Source: a virus. From it: a DNA stretch of 55,287 nt. Shown here piece by piece: positions 38,739-46,848 of this stretch. Made by a program: the position numbers and the translations under genes. The stretch is taken from positions 1 through 55,287 of IMG/VR virus record IMGVR_UViG_3300024999_000131; one strand, given 5' to 3'. The first letter of the stretch is position 1; each line of letters starts with the position of its first letter. The notes under the pieces were generated by a model. It was not told the DNA's origin, did not search any database, and saw nothing but the letters and a program-made list of their open reading frames with translations.

Positions 38739-40994
38739 TTGAAAAATAAAATAGTTTATGAATTCAAAGGAGTCGTAGTCGCAAACCCCTACAATACTGA
38801 TGATTACAAAATATATGCACTAGAAGTCGATGATACTAAATATCCGCATATAGCAAAAAATTCATATAATAATGTTAGTATTTTAGGTAATCTACCTGAT
38901 CTTGAGATTGGTATAGAATACACAGTAAAAGGCGAAGAAAAAGAAAGTAAAAATGGAATATCTTATAAAGTAATTAATATAGGAAGAGATATGCCTAAAA
39001 CAGAAACATCAACTAGATTATTTCTACAAAGTATATTAGATAGTTATAGTCAAGTTGATGAAGTAATGAGGGAATATCCAGACATTATTGATAGAGTTAT
39101 TAATAATCGTTTGGACGATATTGACTTGAAGAAACTCTATAATATTGGAGAAGTTAGATTTGAGATTATCAAAAGAAAAATCATTGAAAATTTTGTATTA
39201 GGAGAGTTAGTTACAGAATTTAAAGGATTTATTGAATTCAAAATCTTAAAAGCTTTATATGATAAATATGGTTCAGTTGATAAGATTAAAGAAAAACTAC
39301 AAGACAATCCGTATAAGTGCTTATGCGGATTGTCAAGAATAGCCTTCAAAACTGCCGATAAGATACTCCTTGAATTCAATAAAGATTGCATAGCAACAAA
39401 AGCAAGAGGAGAAAAGCCACCTATTGATTTTACTTTTGATTTACAAACTTCTAGCCAAAGACAAAAATCAGCAATTATGTTTTTATTAGAAGAAAATGAA
39501 AATGATGGAAATACTAAAATTGATGTAAAAGTCCTACGAAAACAATCTGAATCTTTAGCTAAAAAATGTATTGAACATTATGTTGATATTATCAAAAACG
39601 ATAAGGATATTCACTTTGATAAAAAAATAAATACTGTTGCTTTAGAAGAAACATATCAAACTGAATTATATATTGCTAATAGGATTTTAGAAGGTTTAAA
39701 GGTAGAAAATAAGTGGGATATAGATATTGAAAAATATAAGATAAATTCTGAAGTAACTCTCACAGATCAGCAATATAAAGTTTTACCTATGGTATGTAAT
39801 TCTAATGTATGTATATTGAATGGTTTTGGGGGTAGTGGTAAGAGCCAAACTACTAAATCTTTAATTGATATGTTAAGAGACAATAATAAATCATTTTGTT
39901 TATTTGCACCGACTGGAAGAGCAGCAAAAGTTTTAGCAGAATTTACAAAAGAAAACGCTTCCACTATTCATAGAGGATTAGCTTACATGCCACCAGAGTG
40001 GGGTTATAACGAAGAACATAAATTACCTTATTCTGTAGTGATAGTTGATGAATTTTCTATGTGTGATGTCTTTTTAATGAGACACTTATTAGAAGCAATT
40101 GATTTTTCTAAAACCAAATTATTGATGATTGGCGATTCTGCCCAAATTCCTTCCGTTGGAGCAGGAAATGTATTTTATGATTTGATTAATTCAAAACTAC
40201 TTTCTATAGTTTCTCTTACTCAAATATTTAGATATGGAGAAGGAGGGGTATTAACAGTTGCAACTAAAACTAGAAATAGCGAAAAGTTTTTAGAAGACCA
40301 CCAAAAACCACAAATATTTGGCGATGATAAAGGTTATATGTTTATATCTATGCAACAAGAAAATATAATTAAAAATGTAGTAGCTTTATATCAAAAACTA
40401 TTAACATCAGGAAATTCTATAGAAGATATTATGATTTTATCTTCATACAATATAGGTGATTATGGTACAGTAGCAATAAACAAACATCTACAACCAATTG
40501 CAAACCCAAATGTAATATTAAAAGGAATTAATATTCAAATTGGAGATACGAAGTTTTATGAGAATGATTTAGTAATCCAATCTGTTAATAATTATAAAGC
40601 GATAAGATATAAAGAAGATGGATGGATAGACGAAGATGATAAAACATTTGTTGCAAATGGAGAAATCGGTAAAATAATTAAAATTGAATATGGCAAAGTA
40701 ATTATAATGTTTGATGAATTGGTTGTTTATACCAAGAATGATTTATTAAATGTTAAACTTGCTTATAGCATCAGCATAATGAAGAGTCAAGGAGGACAGT
40801 GTAAAAGAGTTATAATGATTACTCCCAAGGCACATACGTTCATGTTGAATAGTAATCTTATCTATGTAGCACAAACTAGGGCAAAACAAAAAGTATTTCA
40901 CTTTGGAGAAAACGAAACGGTAAATAGAGCCATTAAAAAGAAAGCAGATTTCAATAGGAAGACATATCTAAAAGAATTATTGCTAAACACATAA
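38739..40994 (+). CDS. RecD-like SF1 helicase
   Basis: TTG 38739 with AAAGCAGGTAA upstream encodes 751 residues. An N-terminal OB-like and helix-hairpin-helix region (LYNIGEVRFEII; YKCLCGLSRIAFKTADKIL) precedes the motor: Walker A NGFGGSGKSQTTKSL at about 361-375, FAPTGRAAKVL, Walker B VVIVDEFSMCDVFLMRHL near 431, GDSAQIPSVGAGNVF, and a C-terminal YSISIMKSQGGQCKRVIM with YVAQTRAKQKV. This is the RecD2/Dda-type 5'-3' helicase layout, likely involved in replication start or recombination. Confidence 0.9.
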   Translation: MKNKIVYEFKGVVVANPYNTDDYKIYALEVDDTKYPHIAKNSYNNVSILGNLPDLEIGIEYTVKGEEKESKNGISYKVINIGRDMPKTETSTRLFLQSILDSYSQVDEVMREYPDIIDRVINNRLDDIDLKKLYNIGEVRFEIIKRKIIENFVLGELVTEFKGFIEFKILKALYDKYGSVDKIKEKLQDNPYKCLCGLSRIAFKTADKILLEFNKDCIATKARGEKPPIDFTFDLQTSSQRQKSAIMFLLEENENDGNTKIDVKVLRKQSESLAKKCIEHYVDIIKNDKDIHFDKKINTVALEETYQTELYIANRILEGLKVENKWDIDIEKYKINSEVTLTDQQYKVLPMVCNSNVCILNGFGGSGKSQTTKSLIDMLRDNNKSFCLFAPTGRAAKVLAEFTKENASTIHRGLAYMPPEWGYNEEHKLPYSVVIVDEFSMCDVFLMRHLLEAIDFSKTKLLMIGDSAQIPSVGAGNVFYDLINSKLLSIVSLTQIFRYGEGGVLTVATKTRNSEKFLEDHQKPQIFGDDKGYMFISMQQENIIKNVVALYQKLLTSGNSIEDIMILSSYNIGDYGTVAINKHLQPIANPNVILKGINIQIGDTKFYENDLVIQSVNNYKAIRYKEDGWIDEDDKTFVANGEIGKIIKIEYGKVIIMFDELVVYTKNDLLNVKLAYSISIMKSQGGQCKRVIMITPKAHTFMLNSNLIYVAQTRAKQKVFHFGENETVNRAIKKKADFNRKTYLKELLLNT

Positions 40995-41012
40995 ATCAAT
41001 AAATAAAATTAT

Positions 41013-41041
41013 TTGACTTACCATTCCCATAATGTTATAAT
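41013..41041 (+). promoter_or_regulatory. Sigma-A promoter before the nucleotide-metabolism region
   Basis: TTGACT (41013-41018), 17 bp, TATAAT (41036-41041), with the same TGTTATAAT extended -10 as at 25016 and 27993. It follows the replication module and would drive genes from 41232 onward. Confidence 0.85.
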
Positions 41042-41231
41042 ATTCACAGGAGGTAAAAACAAATAATCTCAAAACTAAAATTCAGAAATCATGTAAACAT
41101 TGAATTGTCATAAAACACCTCTCTCATACTTCGATTATCTCTGATTATCTTCAAATTATTACCTAATATGTTTTGAAATATCCTTTAAAATGTTCAACTT
41201 AAAGGATTATTAATTTAAGGAGGTGAATTAA
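41042..41231 (+). promoter_or_regulatory. Leader region with hairpin and AGGAGG before a 16-codon ATA frame
   Basis: The leader starts with AGGAGG at 41048-41053. Nine bases later an ATA (41063) opens a 16-codon frame (ISKLKFRNHVNIELS) that recalls the first strand of RecF/SMC-type ATPases. A 9-bp hairpin follows (ATCCTTTAA 41180-41188, TTAAAGGAT 41199-41207). No conventional ORF of useful size is present. The function of the leader is unknown. Confidence 0.45.
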
Positions 41232-41243
41232 ATGCACGATTAA
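41232..41243 (+). CDS. Three-codon minigene (Met-His-Asp)
   Basis: TTTAAGGAGGTGAATTAA precedes ATG CAC GAT TAA, an ideal ribosome binding site with eight-base spacing in front of a three-codon frame. The next gene, 41 bases on, has a copy of the same site (TTAAGGAGGTG). Phage lambda has toxic two-codon bar minigenes that release peptidyl-tRNA, so this may be a real minigene or a leader that tunes the next gene. It may also be a deletion relic. Confidence 0.4.
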   Translation: MHD

Positions 41244-41284
41244 AATAATATAATTTACATTAACTTAAGGAGGTGATAAACAAA

Positions 41285-41431
41285 ATGAACACTCAAAAAC
41301 TTATTAATCGTATTGACGGAGTATGGACTACATGCTCTTCCCAAGAATACAATTCCCAAGATACAGCTAATTTCATGTTTAGCAAAAATCGTGAAACTAA
41401 TATTACTACATATTATAAGAAAATCGGTTAA
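41285..41431 (+). CDS. Small protein, unknown
   Basis: A 48-residue ORF (MNTQKLINRIDGVWTTCSSQ, ending TNITTYYKKIG) with the near-perfect site TTAAGGAGGTG. The strong promoter and binding site suggest high expression. It is polar with one Cys; no function recognised. Confidence 0.7.
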   Translation: MNTQKLINRIDGVWTTCSSQEYNSQDTANFMFSKNRETNITTYYKKIG

Positions 41432-41485
41432 TAATTACACAATAAACAGACATAATTAATGTTCATAAAGCATAAAAATAAAATG

Positions 41486-41538
41486 TAGCAAGAATTTGAT
41501 CACATATCTTATAAATACCACCAATCAAATTCTTGCTA
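41486..41538 (+). other. 15-bp intergenic stem-loop
   Basis: TAGCAAGAATTTGAT (41486-41500) and ATCAAATTCTTGCTA (41524-41538) pair perfectly over 15 bp around a 23-base loop. There is no U-tract after it. TAGCAAG is shared with the loop at 12911-12917, here inside the stem. It sits seven bases before the next gene's ribosome binding site. Confidence 0.78.
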
Positions 41539-41559
41539 TAATCAAAAGAGGTGATACAT

Positions 41560-41757
41560 ATTAAAATTTTACATGGCAGAGATGGCGATTGGATTCAATG
41601 TGACTTTGAAGAGTATGAGAAGAACTATACCGACAAAGTTAATTATGCATTTATTGTCGATCAGGACACCAATAAAGGTAATTATTATAAAAAGGTGAGA
41701 ATTGAAGTTTTTGATAATGAAATGTCAGAAATTAAGAATGAGAGGATGGAAGATTAG
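41560..41757 (+). CDS. Small protein with probable ATT start
   Basis: The frame contains GTG at 41551, but this lies inside the ribosome binding site (AAAGAGGTGAT). The spacing of eight bases points to ATT 41560. The next gene but one shows the same layout with ATT. The product of about 65 residues (KILHGRDGDWIQCDFEEYEK) is acidic and mixed in structure. Function unknown. If GTG is used, three residues are added. Confidence 0.55.
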   Translation: MKILHGRDGDWIQCDFEEYEKNYTDKVNYAFIVDQDTNKGNYYKKVRIEVFDNEMSEIKNERMED

Positions 41758-41759
41758 GT

Positions 41760-41957
41760 TTGGTTAGTTTTGGATTATGTTCTCATGACATTTGTGAAAA
41801 ATCTAATGAGTGCAAACGTTATTTAAATAGGGACTCGCCAAATGCAAATCCTGTTTATTTTAGATTCAAAAATATTTGTAGTGAAAGTAATGGATACCAA
41901 TGGTTAATGAAAGTAGAATCTAGTGACTTAATTCCAAAAGAAGAAGGTGATACATAA
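41760..41957 (+). CDS. Small Cys-containing protein, TTG start
   Basis: TTG 41760 comes two bases after the previous stop, with AGAGGATGGAAG upstream. The 65-residue product has CSHDICEKSNECKRYL, then NICSESNGYQW, giving four Cys as in other small zinc-type proteins here. Its stop (TAA) overlaps the ATT start of the next gene by one base. Confidence 0.65.
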   Translation: MVSFGLCSHDICEKSNECKRYLNRDSPNANPVYFRFKNICSESNGYQWLMKVESSDLIPKEEGDT

Positions 41958-42205
41958 TTTATATAAATAATATTTCTTTACATGGTATTGACTTTCACAA
42001 ATATGTAGTCATAAAGCAAGATGATTTATACAAACATGCTTCAGAGCAAGATCAAATTGATTTGAGTAGGATTCTTAAAACAATTAGATTTGGCAGGAAA
42101 GAAGTTGGCAAGAAGACGGACAATAAGTATTTGGTGATTAATATTGACGAGGATTATGCTAAAGATGTTATTGAGATATTAAAGAAAAATAATCATTGGA
42201 AGTAA
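41957..42205 (+). CDS. Small protein starting at ATT
   Basis: The frame is open from 41951 and coherent for over 80 codons (YINNISLHGIDFHKYVVIKQ, IDLSRILKTIRFGRKE, YLVINIDEDYAKDVIEILKK), but it has no ATG, GTG or TTG near its 5' end. ATT 41957 lies nine bases after AAGG of AAGGTGAT and overlaps the previous stop as TAATT, just where TAATG would be expected. AUU initiation is known for infC. The product has about 82 residues of unknown function. Confidence 0.6.
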   Translation: MYINNISLHGIDFHKYVVIKQDDLYKHASEQDQIDLSRILKTIRFGRKEVGKKTDNKYLVINIDEDYAKDVIEILKKNNHWK

Positions 42206-42265
42206 ATACCTTAAAAGAATCTATTTATTCTATAAATATTAAAATAAAATTATTGGAGGATGCAT

Positions 42266-42463
42266 ATGGTATTATATTCAAATGATTGCCCTAAATGTAA
42301 AATATTAAAACTTAAACTAGATAGTAAAAATATTCAATATGAACTGTGTTCTGATATAGATGTCATGATTTTTAAAGGATTCCAATCAATGCCAATGTTA
42401 GAAGTAGAAGAAGAAACAATGAATTTTAATGAAGCTATAAAATGGGTTTTACAAAATGAATGA
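42266..42463 (+). CDS. Glutaredoxin/NrdH-like redox protein
   Basis: ATG 42266 is preferred to 42260, which touches the binding site TTGGAGG. The 65-residue product has a thioredoxin-fold start MVLYSNDCPKCKILKLKL with the redox pair CPKC, and FQSMPMLEV with the cis-Pro. The placement directly before nrdG and nrdD suggests it supplies electrons for nucleotide reduction, though class III enzymes usually use formate. It overlaps nrdG by eight bases. Confidence 0.85.
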   Translation: MVLYSNDCPKCKILKLKLDSKNIQYELCSDIDVMIFKGFQSMPMLEVEEETMNFNEAIKWVLQNE

Positions 42464-42974
42464 TGTTTATGTGACATTACAGAATAGCATAAATAATGAT
42501 GGGTTATGGTATCCTTCATTATCAATTTACTATAGTGGTTGTGATAATCCTAACAAATGTATAGATTGTCAAAATCCAGAATTAATTCTACAAGGGGTAG
42601 GTTATAAAACAAATAACGACAAATTAATAAAAGATATAGAAAATAAATTGGCCGAATGGTTTGATACATATAAAACAATGTCAATTTGTTATGTAGGTGG
42701 CGAGCCATTATCAGAATGGAATAGAGATTCTGTATTTAAAATATCTAGATATTTTAAAGAAAAATATGGTAATAAAATATGTAATATCATATATTCTTGG
42801 CGATATATTGAATATTTAAAAGAATTACAACAATATATTTCATATTTAGATTATGGTGTTTTAGGGAGTTTTCAGATAGAAAATGTAAATATAAATTATA
42901 TACCATCATCTACGAATCAGTATATATATGATTTTAAAAACGAAGCAATAATTGCTCCAATAAAGAAAGGTTGA
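42456..42974 (+). CDS. nrdG: Anaerobic ribonucleotide reductase activating protein
   Basis: The 172-residue radical-SAM protein has the cluster-binding stretch YYSGCDNPNKCIDCQNPELI at about residues 27-46, YVGGEPLSEWN (the GGxPL SAM motif) near 87, and the short NrdG length. It would generate the glycyl radical in NrdD. The Cys spacing is C-x5-C-x2-C rather than the usual C-x3-C-x2-C, a two-residue insertion in the loop. It sits between glutaredoxin and nrdD. Confidence 0.88.
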   Translation: MNDVYVTLQNSINNDGLWYPSLSIYYSGCDNPNKCIDCQNPELILQGVGYKTNNDKLIKDIENKLAEWFDTYKTMSICYVGGEPLSEWNRDSVFKISRYFKEKYGNKICNIIYSWRYIEYLKELQQYISYLDYGVLGSFQIENVNINYIPSSTNQYIYDFKNEAIIAPIKKG

Positions 42975-42978
42975 TTAT

Positions 42979-44946
42979 ATGAAATTAAATGATCATAGCC
43001 AACAAGATACTACATTTAGAATCGAAATTACATTGGATGAGGATTTTAAAATTCAATTTCAAAAACTTAAAAGAAAATACGGTGAAGAAATGTTTGGAAT
43101 TGAAGGTTTAAGCAAAGAAAATCTAAACATTACTAACTTTTTTGACAAATTTATGAATAGTAATAATGTTGCCAATGCTTCAATTGACGATAATAGTAAT
43201 GTTACTGATAAAAATATTTCCATTATGCTTAGTGAAAGTAGAAAGCCATATAATAAATTGCTATCACATAATAAAATATACATAGAATTAAAAGAGAAAT
43301 TTGGCAAAGAAACTGCCGATAAATGGTTAGAATTGCAAATTAATGGTGCTCTTTATTCCCATGATTCTCATGAATCAACCTTAAAACCATATTGTTTTGC
43401 ATTTTCATTAAAACCAATTGTTGAAAAAGGATTGTATTTTATTAAAGATATGAAAGCTCAACCTGCAAAACATTTAGATACATTTAATCATCATGTTTTA
43501 GAGTTTATATCTTATGCTACCAATATGCAATCAGGGGCTGTAGGAATCCCAGACTACTTAATTTACGCTTATTATTATTGGAAAAAAGATGTGGAATTAC
43601 ATTATGTTAAGGATGCGACAATATACAAAAAACAAAAATGGCAAGAAATATTATTTAATTTGAATCAACCATATTTAAAAGGAGGAGAACAATCTGCCTA
43701 CACAAATTTCAGTATTCTTGATAGGGATCATATTATTGGATTATTGGGTGAAGAATCTTTTCCAGATGGCAGTTTGATTATTGATCATTTAGAAGATATC
43801 ATTCAATATCAAAAAGACTTCCTTGATTATGAAAGAGAATTAAGACATGAAAAATTCTTCACATTTCCAGTAATATCTGCAAGTTTATTATTTAAAGATG
43901 GTAAATATGTAGATGAAGATGTCGCTAGATTTGTAAGCAAACATAATATGGAATGGCAAGATGTTAATGTTTATAATGCAAAGGAAATAGATGGAATGTC
44001 TAGTTGTTGTAGACTTACCTCTTCTTTAAAAGATATTCAAGAAGACGAAGCAGAAGAGTTACAAGGACATTTTAACTCAATTGGTGGATCTTCGATTTCT
44101 ATAGGTAGTGCAAAAGTTAATACATTAAATCTAGTTAGAATTGCATTAGAATCAAAAGGAAACTTTAATGAGTATAAAAAGATATTAAAAGATAGGGTAG
44201 ATTTATCACATAAATATCTATATGTACAAAGAGAAGTATTAAAGAAAAATATCATAAAAGGATTGTTACCGCTATATTCTTATGAATTACTAGACATGAA
44301 AAGACAATTTAGCACAATTGGTATTACTGGAGTATTTGAGGCAATTAAAATACTAAAAGGCGTTAGTGAAAATTCAACTGGTGTTTATTATAATGAAGAT
44401 GGAATAAGAATGGCAGGAGAAATACTAGATATTATTCAAGAAATGAATAAAACAACTACAAAACTGTATGGTTATAATGCTAATACAGAACAAATTCCTT
44501 CTGAATCATGTTCAATAAAGATTTGTAAAAAAGATAAATTAATGTTTGGACAGGATTGTGTAGATACATATATTTACGGAAATCAATGGATACCACTCAA
44601 TCAACATTGTGATGTAATGGAAAGAGTTAGAGCATCCTCTATCTTAGATGATAAATGTGGTGGTGGGGTAATGCTCCATATTAATCTGGCTGAAAATTTC
44701 AAAGATGAAGAGCAAGCATGGCAATTAATGAATAAACTTGCCAGAGAAGGTGTAGTTTATTTTAGTTTTATCCAAAAGATTAATGTATGCAAAAATGATC
44801 ATTCGTTTCATGATAAAAAATGTCCAATTTGTAATGGTGATGTAGTGGATTCATATATTAAAATTGTAGGATATTTAGTAAAAGCATCTTCATATAAAAA
44901 GGAAAGAGCAACTGAGATGAAAGAAAGAGTTTTTTACAATGTTTAA
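42979..44946 (+). CDS. nrdD: Anaerobic (class III) ribonucleoside-triphosphate reductase
   Basis: The 655-residue enzyme has the substrate-site MSSCCRLTSS near 339-348, PYLKGGEQSAYTNFS, FSTIGITGVFEAI, and a C-terminal zinc site (CKNDHSFHDKKCPICNGD, near 604-621). The glycyl-radical loop KIVGYLVKAS has Gly near 632, matching the family RVxGYL. It lacks most of an N-terminal ATP-cone. It makes dNTPs from NTPs under anaerobic conditions for phage DNA synthesis. A homing endonuclease gene follows it. Confidence 0.95.
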   Translation: MKLNDHSQQDTTFRIEITLDEDFKIQFQKLKRKYGEEMFGIEGLSKENLNITNFFDKFMNSNNVANASIDDNSNVTDKNISIMLSESRKPYNKLLSHNKIYIELKEKFGKETADKWLELQINGALYSHDSHESTLKPYCFAFSLKPIVEKGLYFIKDMKAQPAKHLDTFNHHVLEFISYATNMQSGAVGIPDYLIYAYYYWKKDVELHYVKDATIYKKQKWQEILFNLNQPYLKGGEQSAYTNFSILDRDHIIGLLGEESFPDGSLIIDHLEDIIQYQKDFLDYERELRHEKFFTFPVISASLLFKDGKYVDEDVARFVSKHNMEWQDVNVYNAKEIDGMSSCCRLTSSLKDIQEDEAEELQGHFNSIGGSSISIGSAKVNTLNLVRIALESKGNFNEYKKILKDRVDLSHKYLYVQREVLKKNIIKGLLPLYSYELLDMKRQFSTIGITGVFEAIKILKGVSENSTGVYYNEDGIRMAGEILDIIQEMNKTTTKLYGYNANTEQIPSESCSIKICKKDKLMFGQDCVDTYIYGNQWIPLNQHCDVMERVRASSILDDKCGGGVMLHINLAENFKDEEQAWQLMNKLAREGVVYFSFIQKINVCKNDHSFHDKKCPICNGDVVDSYIKIVGYLVKASSYKKERATEMKERVFYNV

Positions 44947-44968
44947 ATAAAAAGAAGAGAGGTAATTA

Positions 44969-45682
44969 ATGAATTGTATAATATGCAATAAAGATTTGTC
45001 TAATGGAAGGATTAGAAAATGCAAAGAAGAATTTTATTGTGATAGACATTATAGGCAAATGTTAAAACATGGTCACATAATTAAAACTAGATGTGACCCA
45101 AATGAAATAGTATTAATTGGTAAATATGCAGAAATAATTTTAAATGATATAAATAATAAGGAAATCGAAAAAGCAAAAATCGACCTAGAAGATATTGAAA
45201 AAATTAAAAATTTTAAATGGTTTTATGATAAAAAATCAGGTTATGTTTGTACTCATTATGTAAATAATGTATACCATTTACATCAAATAATACTTGGAGA
45301 TAATTATGATCATATTGATAGAAATAAGTTAAATAATTTAAAAGAAAATTTAAGACCAATTACCAAAAGTAGAAATATGATGAACTCTAACATCTCTACT
45401 AGAAATAAAACAGGGGTTAAAGGAGTTTCTTGGGACAAAAGTAGAAATAAATGGACTTCACATATTAGAAAAGATAATAAAACAATAAATATTGGAAGAT
45501 TTTCTTCTTTTGATGAGGCAGTAAAACAAAGAATGATTATAGAAGCAAAATTATTTAATATTTATTCAGCATACCACAATAAAACGACAAACTTGATTGA
45601 ATTAACTTTTAAATCTATAGATACAAATACTTATAAAATGATAAAAATAAATATGAACGGAGAAGTGATATATTTTGAGTAA
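44969..45682 (+). CDS. HNH homing endonuclease with AP2 DNA-binding domain
   Basis: The 237-residue product has an N-terminal Cys region (CIICNKDL, YCDRHYRQM), an HNH core (VYHLHQIILG, DHIDRNKLNNLKENLRPIT; His, Asn and the second His positions readable), and a C-terminal AP2-like domain (GVKGVSWDKSRNKWTSHIRK, IGRFSSFDEAVKQRMI). This is a free-standing homing endonuclease. It is inserted between nrdD and dut and overlaps dut by eight bases, so it is an intruder in a nucleotide-metabolism operon. Confidence 0.88.
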   Translation: MNCIICNKDLSNGRIRKCKEEFYCDRHYRQMLKHGHIIKTRCDPNEIVLIGKYAEIILNDINNKEIEKAKIDLEDIEKIKNFKWFYDKKSGYVCTHYVNNVYHLHQIILGDNYDHIDRNKLNNLKENLRPITKSRNMMNSNISTRNKTGVKGVSWDKSRNKWTSHIRKDNKTINIGRFSSFDEAVKQRMIIEAKLFNIYSAYHNKTTNLIELTFKSIDTNTYKMIKINMNGEVIYFE

Positions 45683-46130
45683 AATTAGAGGTTTTGAATC
45701 AGTATCAGAATTATTCAAAAAACAAAATGTCCCTACTATCCTCCCACAAAGAGGTACAAAAACATCGGCAGGATACGATTTTTCTACTCCTATTCAAGTA
45801 GCAATACTTCCTCATAAACAATATCTTATTTGGACAGACGTAAAAGCATATATGCAAGAAGGAGAAGTTTTAATTCTTGATGTACGAAGTTCAATCGGAA
45901 TTAATAAAAGTTTAGAATTAGCAAACACAATTGGGATTGTGGATCAGGATTATTTTTCAAATCCTAAAAATGATGGTAATATTGGAATCTGTTTATATAA
46001 TAAATCAGATGAAATAGTTGCTCTAGACGTAGGGGAGCGTATTGCTCAAGGGATATTTATTCCATTTCTTGAGGCAGATAATGGAAATACAGAAAAAGAA
46101 CGTATAGGTGGAATTGGTTCTACAAACTAA
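45675..46130 (+). CDS. dut: dUTPase
   Basis: TTG 45675, with GGAGAAGTG inside the end of the HNH gene, encodes 151 residues. All five dUTPase motifs are present: AGYDFSTP (1), VRSSIGI (2), NTIGIVDQDYF (3), GERIAQGIF (4) and a C-terminal ERIGGIGSTN (5, family RGxxGFGSTG). It hydrolyses dUTP to dUMP, preventing uracil incorporation and supplying thymidylate synthesis. Motif 3 carries an insertion (SNPKNDGNI). Confidence 0.93.
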   Translation: MSKIRGFESVSELFKKQNVPTILPQRGTKTSAGYDFSTPIQVAILPHKQYLIWTDVKAYMQEGEVLILDVRSSIGINKSLELANTIGIVDQDYFSNPKNDGNIGICLYNKSDEIVALDVGERIAQGIFIPFLEADNGNTEKERIGGIGSTN

Positions 46131-46137
46131 TAAATAT

Positions 46138-46161
46138 GGAGAGGTTGAAATACATCTCTCC
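46138..46161 (+). other. Short intergenic stem-loop
   Basis: GGAGAG (46138-46143) pairs with CTCTCC (46156-46161), extended by a G-T and a T-A pair, just after dut. No U-tract follows. It lies upstream of the dCMP deaminase binding site AGAAAGGA. Confidence 0.5.
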
Positions 46162-46189
46162 TACCTTCCTAGAAAGGACTACAAACAAA

Positions 46190-46660
46190 ATGCAAATAAT
46201 AAATTGGGATGATTATTTCATGAGCGTTGCATACATATCATCATTGCGTAGCAAAGATCCAAGAACACAAGTAGGTGCATGTATAGTGGACGCTAATCAT
46301 CGAATCATATCAACTGGTTATAATGGAATGCCTAATAGATGTAATGATTCTGAAATGCCTTGGGAATCGAAAGAAGGATTAGAAAGTAAATATCTATATG
46401 TAGTACATAGTGAACTTAATGCCATTCTCCATGCAAAAGTTAATTTACATGATTGTATTCTTTATTCGACACTATTCCCTTGCAATGAATGTTCTAAAAC
46501 AATTGTTCAATCTGGTATATCTGAAGTTGTATATCTAAGTGATAAATATAAAAACATGGAACAAACTATTGCTTCTAGATTTATTCTAAATATGGCAGGA
46601 GTAAAATATAGGCAATTAATTAGTGATACCAATATACAAATAAAATTAAATAAGGAGTGA
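46190..46660 (+). CDS. dCMP deaminase
   Basis: ATG 46190 (AGAAAGGA upstream) replaces ATG 46136, which would add an unlikely 18-residue leader across a hairpin. The 156-residue product begins with IINWDDYFMSVAYISSLRSK, then VGACIVDANHRIISTGYNGM, the zinc site VVHSELNAILHAK (HxE) and LFPCNECSKTI (PCxxC). It converts dCMP to dUMP, the substrate for thymidylate synthesis. Together with dut it feeds the dTMP branch. Confidence 0.93.
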   Translation: MQIINWDDYFMSVAYISSLRSKDPRTQVGACIVDANHRIISTGYNGMPNRCNDSEMPWESKEGLESKYLYVVHSELNAILHAKVNLHDCILYSTLFPCNECSKTIVQSGISEVVYLSDKYKNMEQTIASRFILNMAGVKYRQLISDTNIQIKLNKE

Positions 46661-46665
46661 TATAA

Positions 46666-46848
46666 ATGAATAAATATTTTAATTTTACTAGTTCAATTAT
46701 ATGGTTTACGATGCTTGGAATGTTTTTATATAATCCACATCAATACACAATAACTTCTACTGGTATTATGCTTGGTTTGTTAGGAGTACAATTTGGTTAT
46801 CATTGTGCAAGAGATATTAAAGATGAAAAAATAGAACACTCGAAATAA
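46666..46848 (+). CDS. Small two-pass membrane protein
   Basis: A 60-residue ORF with AAGGAGTGATA upstream. Hydrophobic segments SSIIWFTMLGMFLY and ITSTGIMLGLLGVQFGY suggest two passes, with a charged tail (RDIKDEKIEHSK). It follows dCMP deaminase by five bases. Function unknown. Confidence 0.67.
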   Translation: MNKYFNFTSSIIWFTMLGMFLYNPHQYTITSTGIMLGLLGVQFGYHCARDIKDEKIEHSK

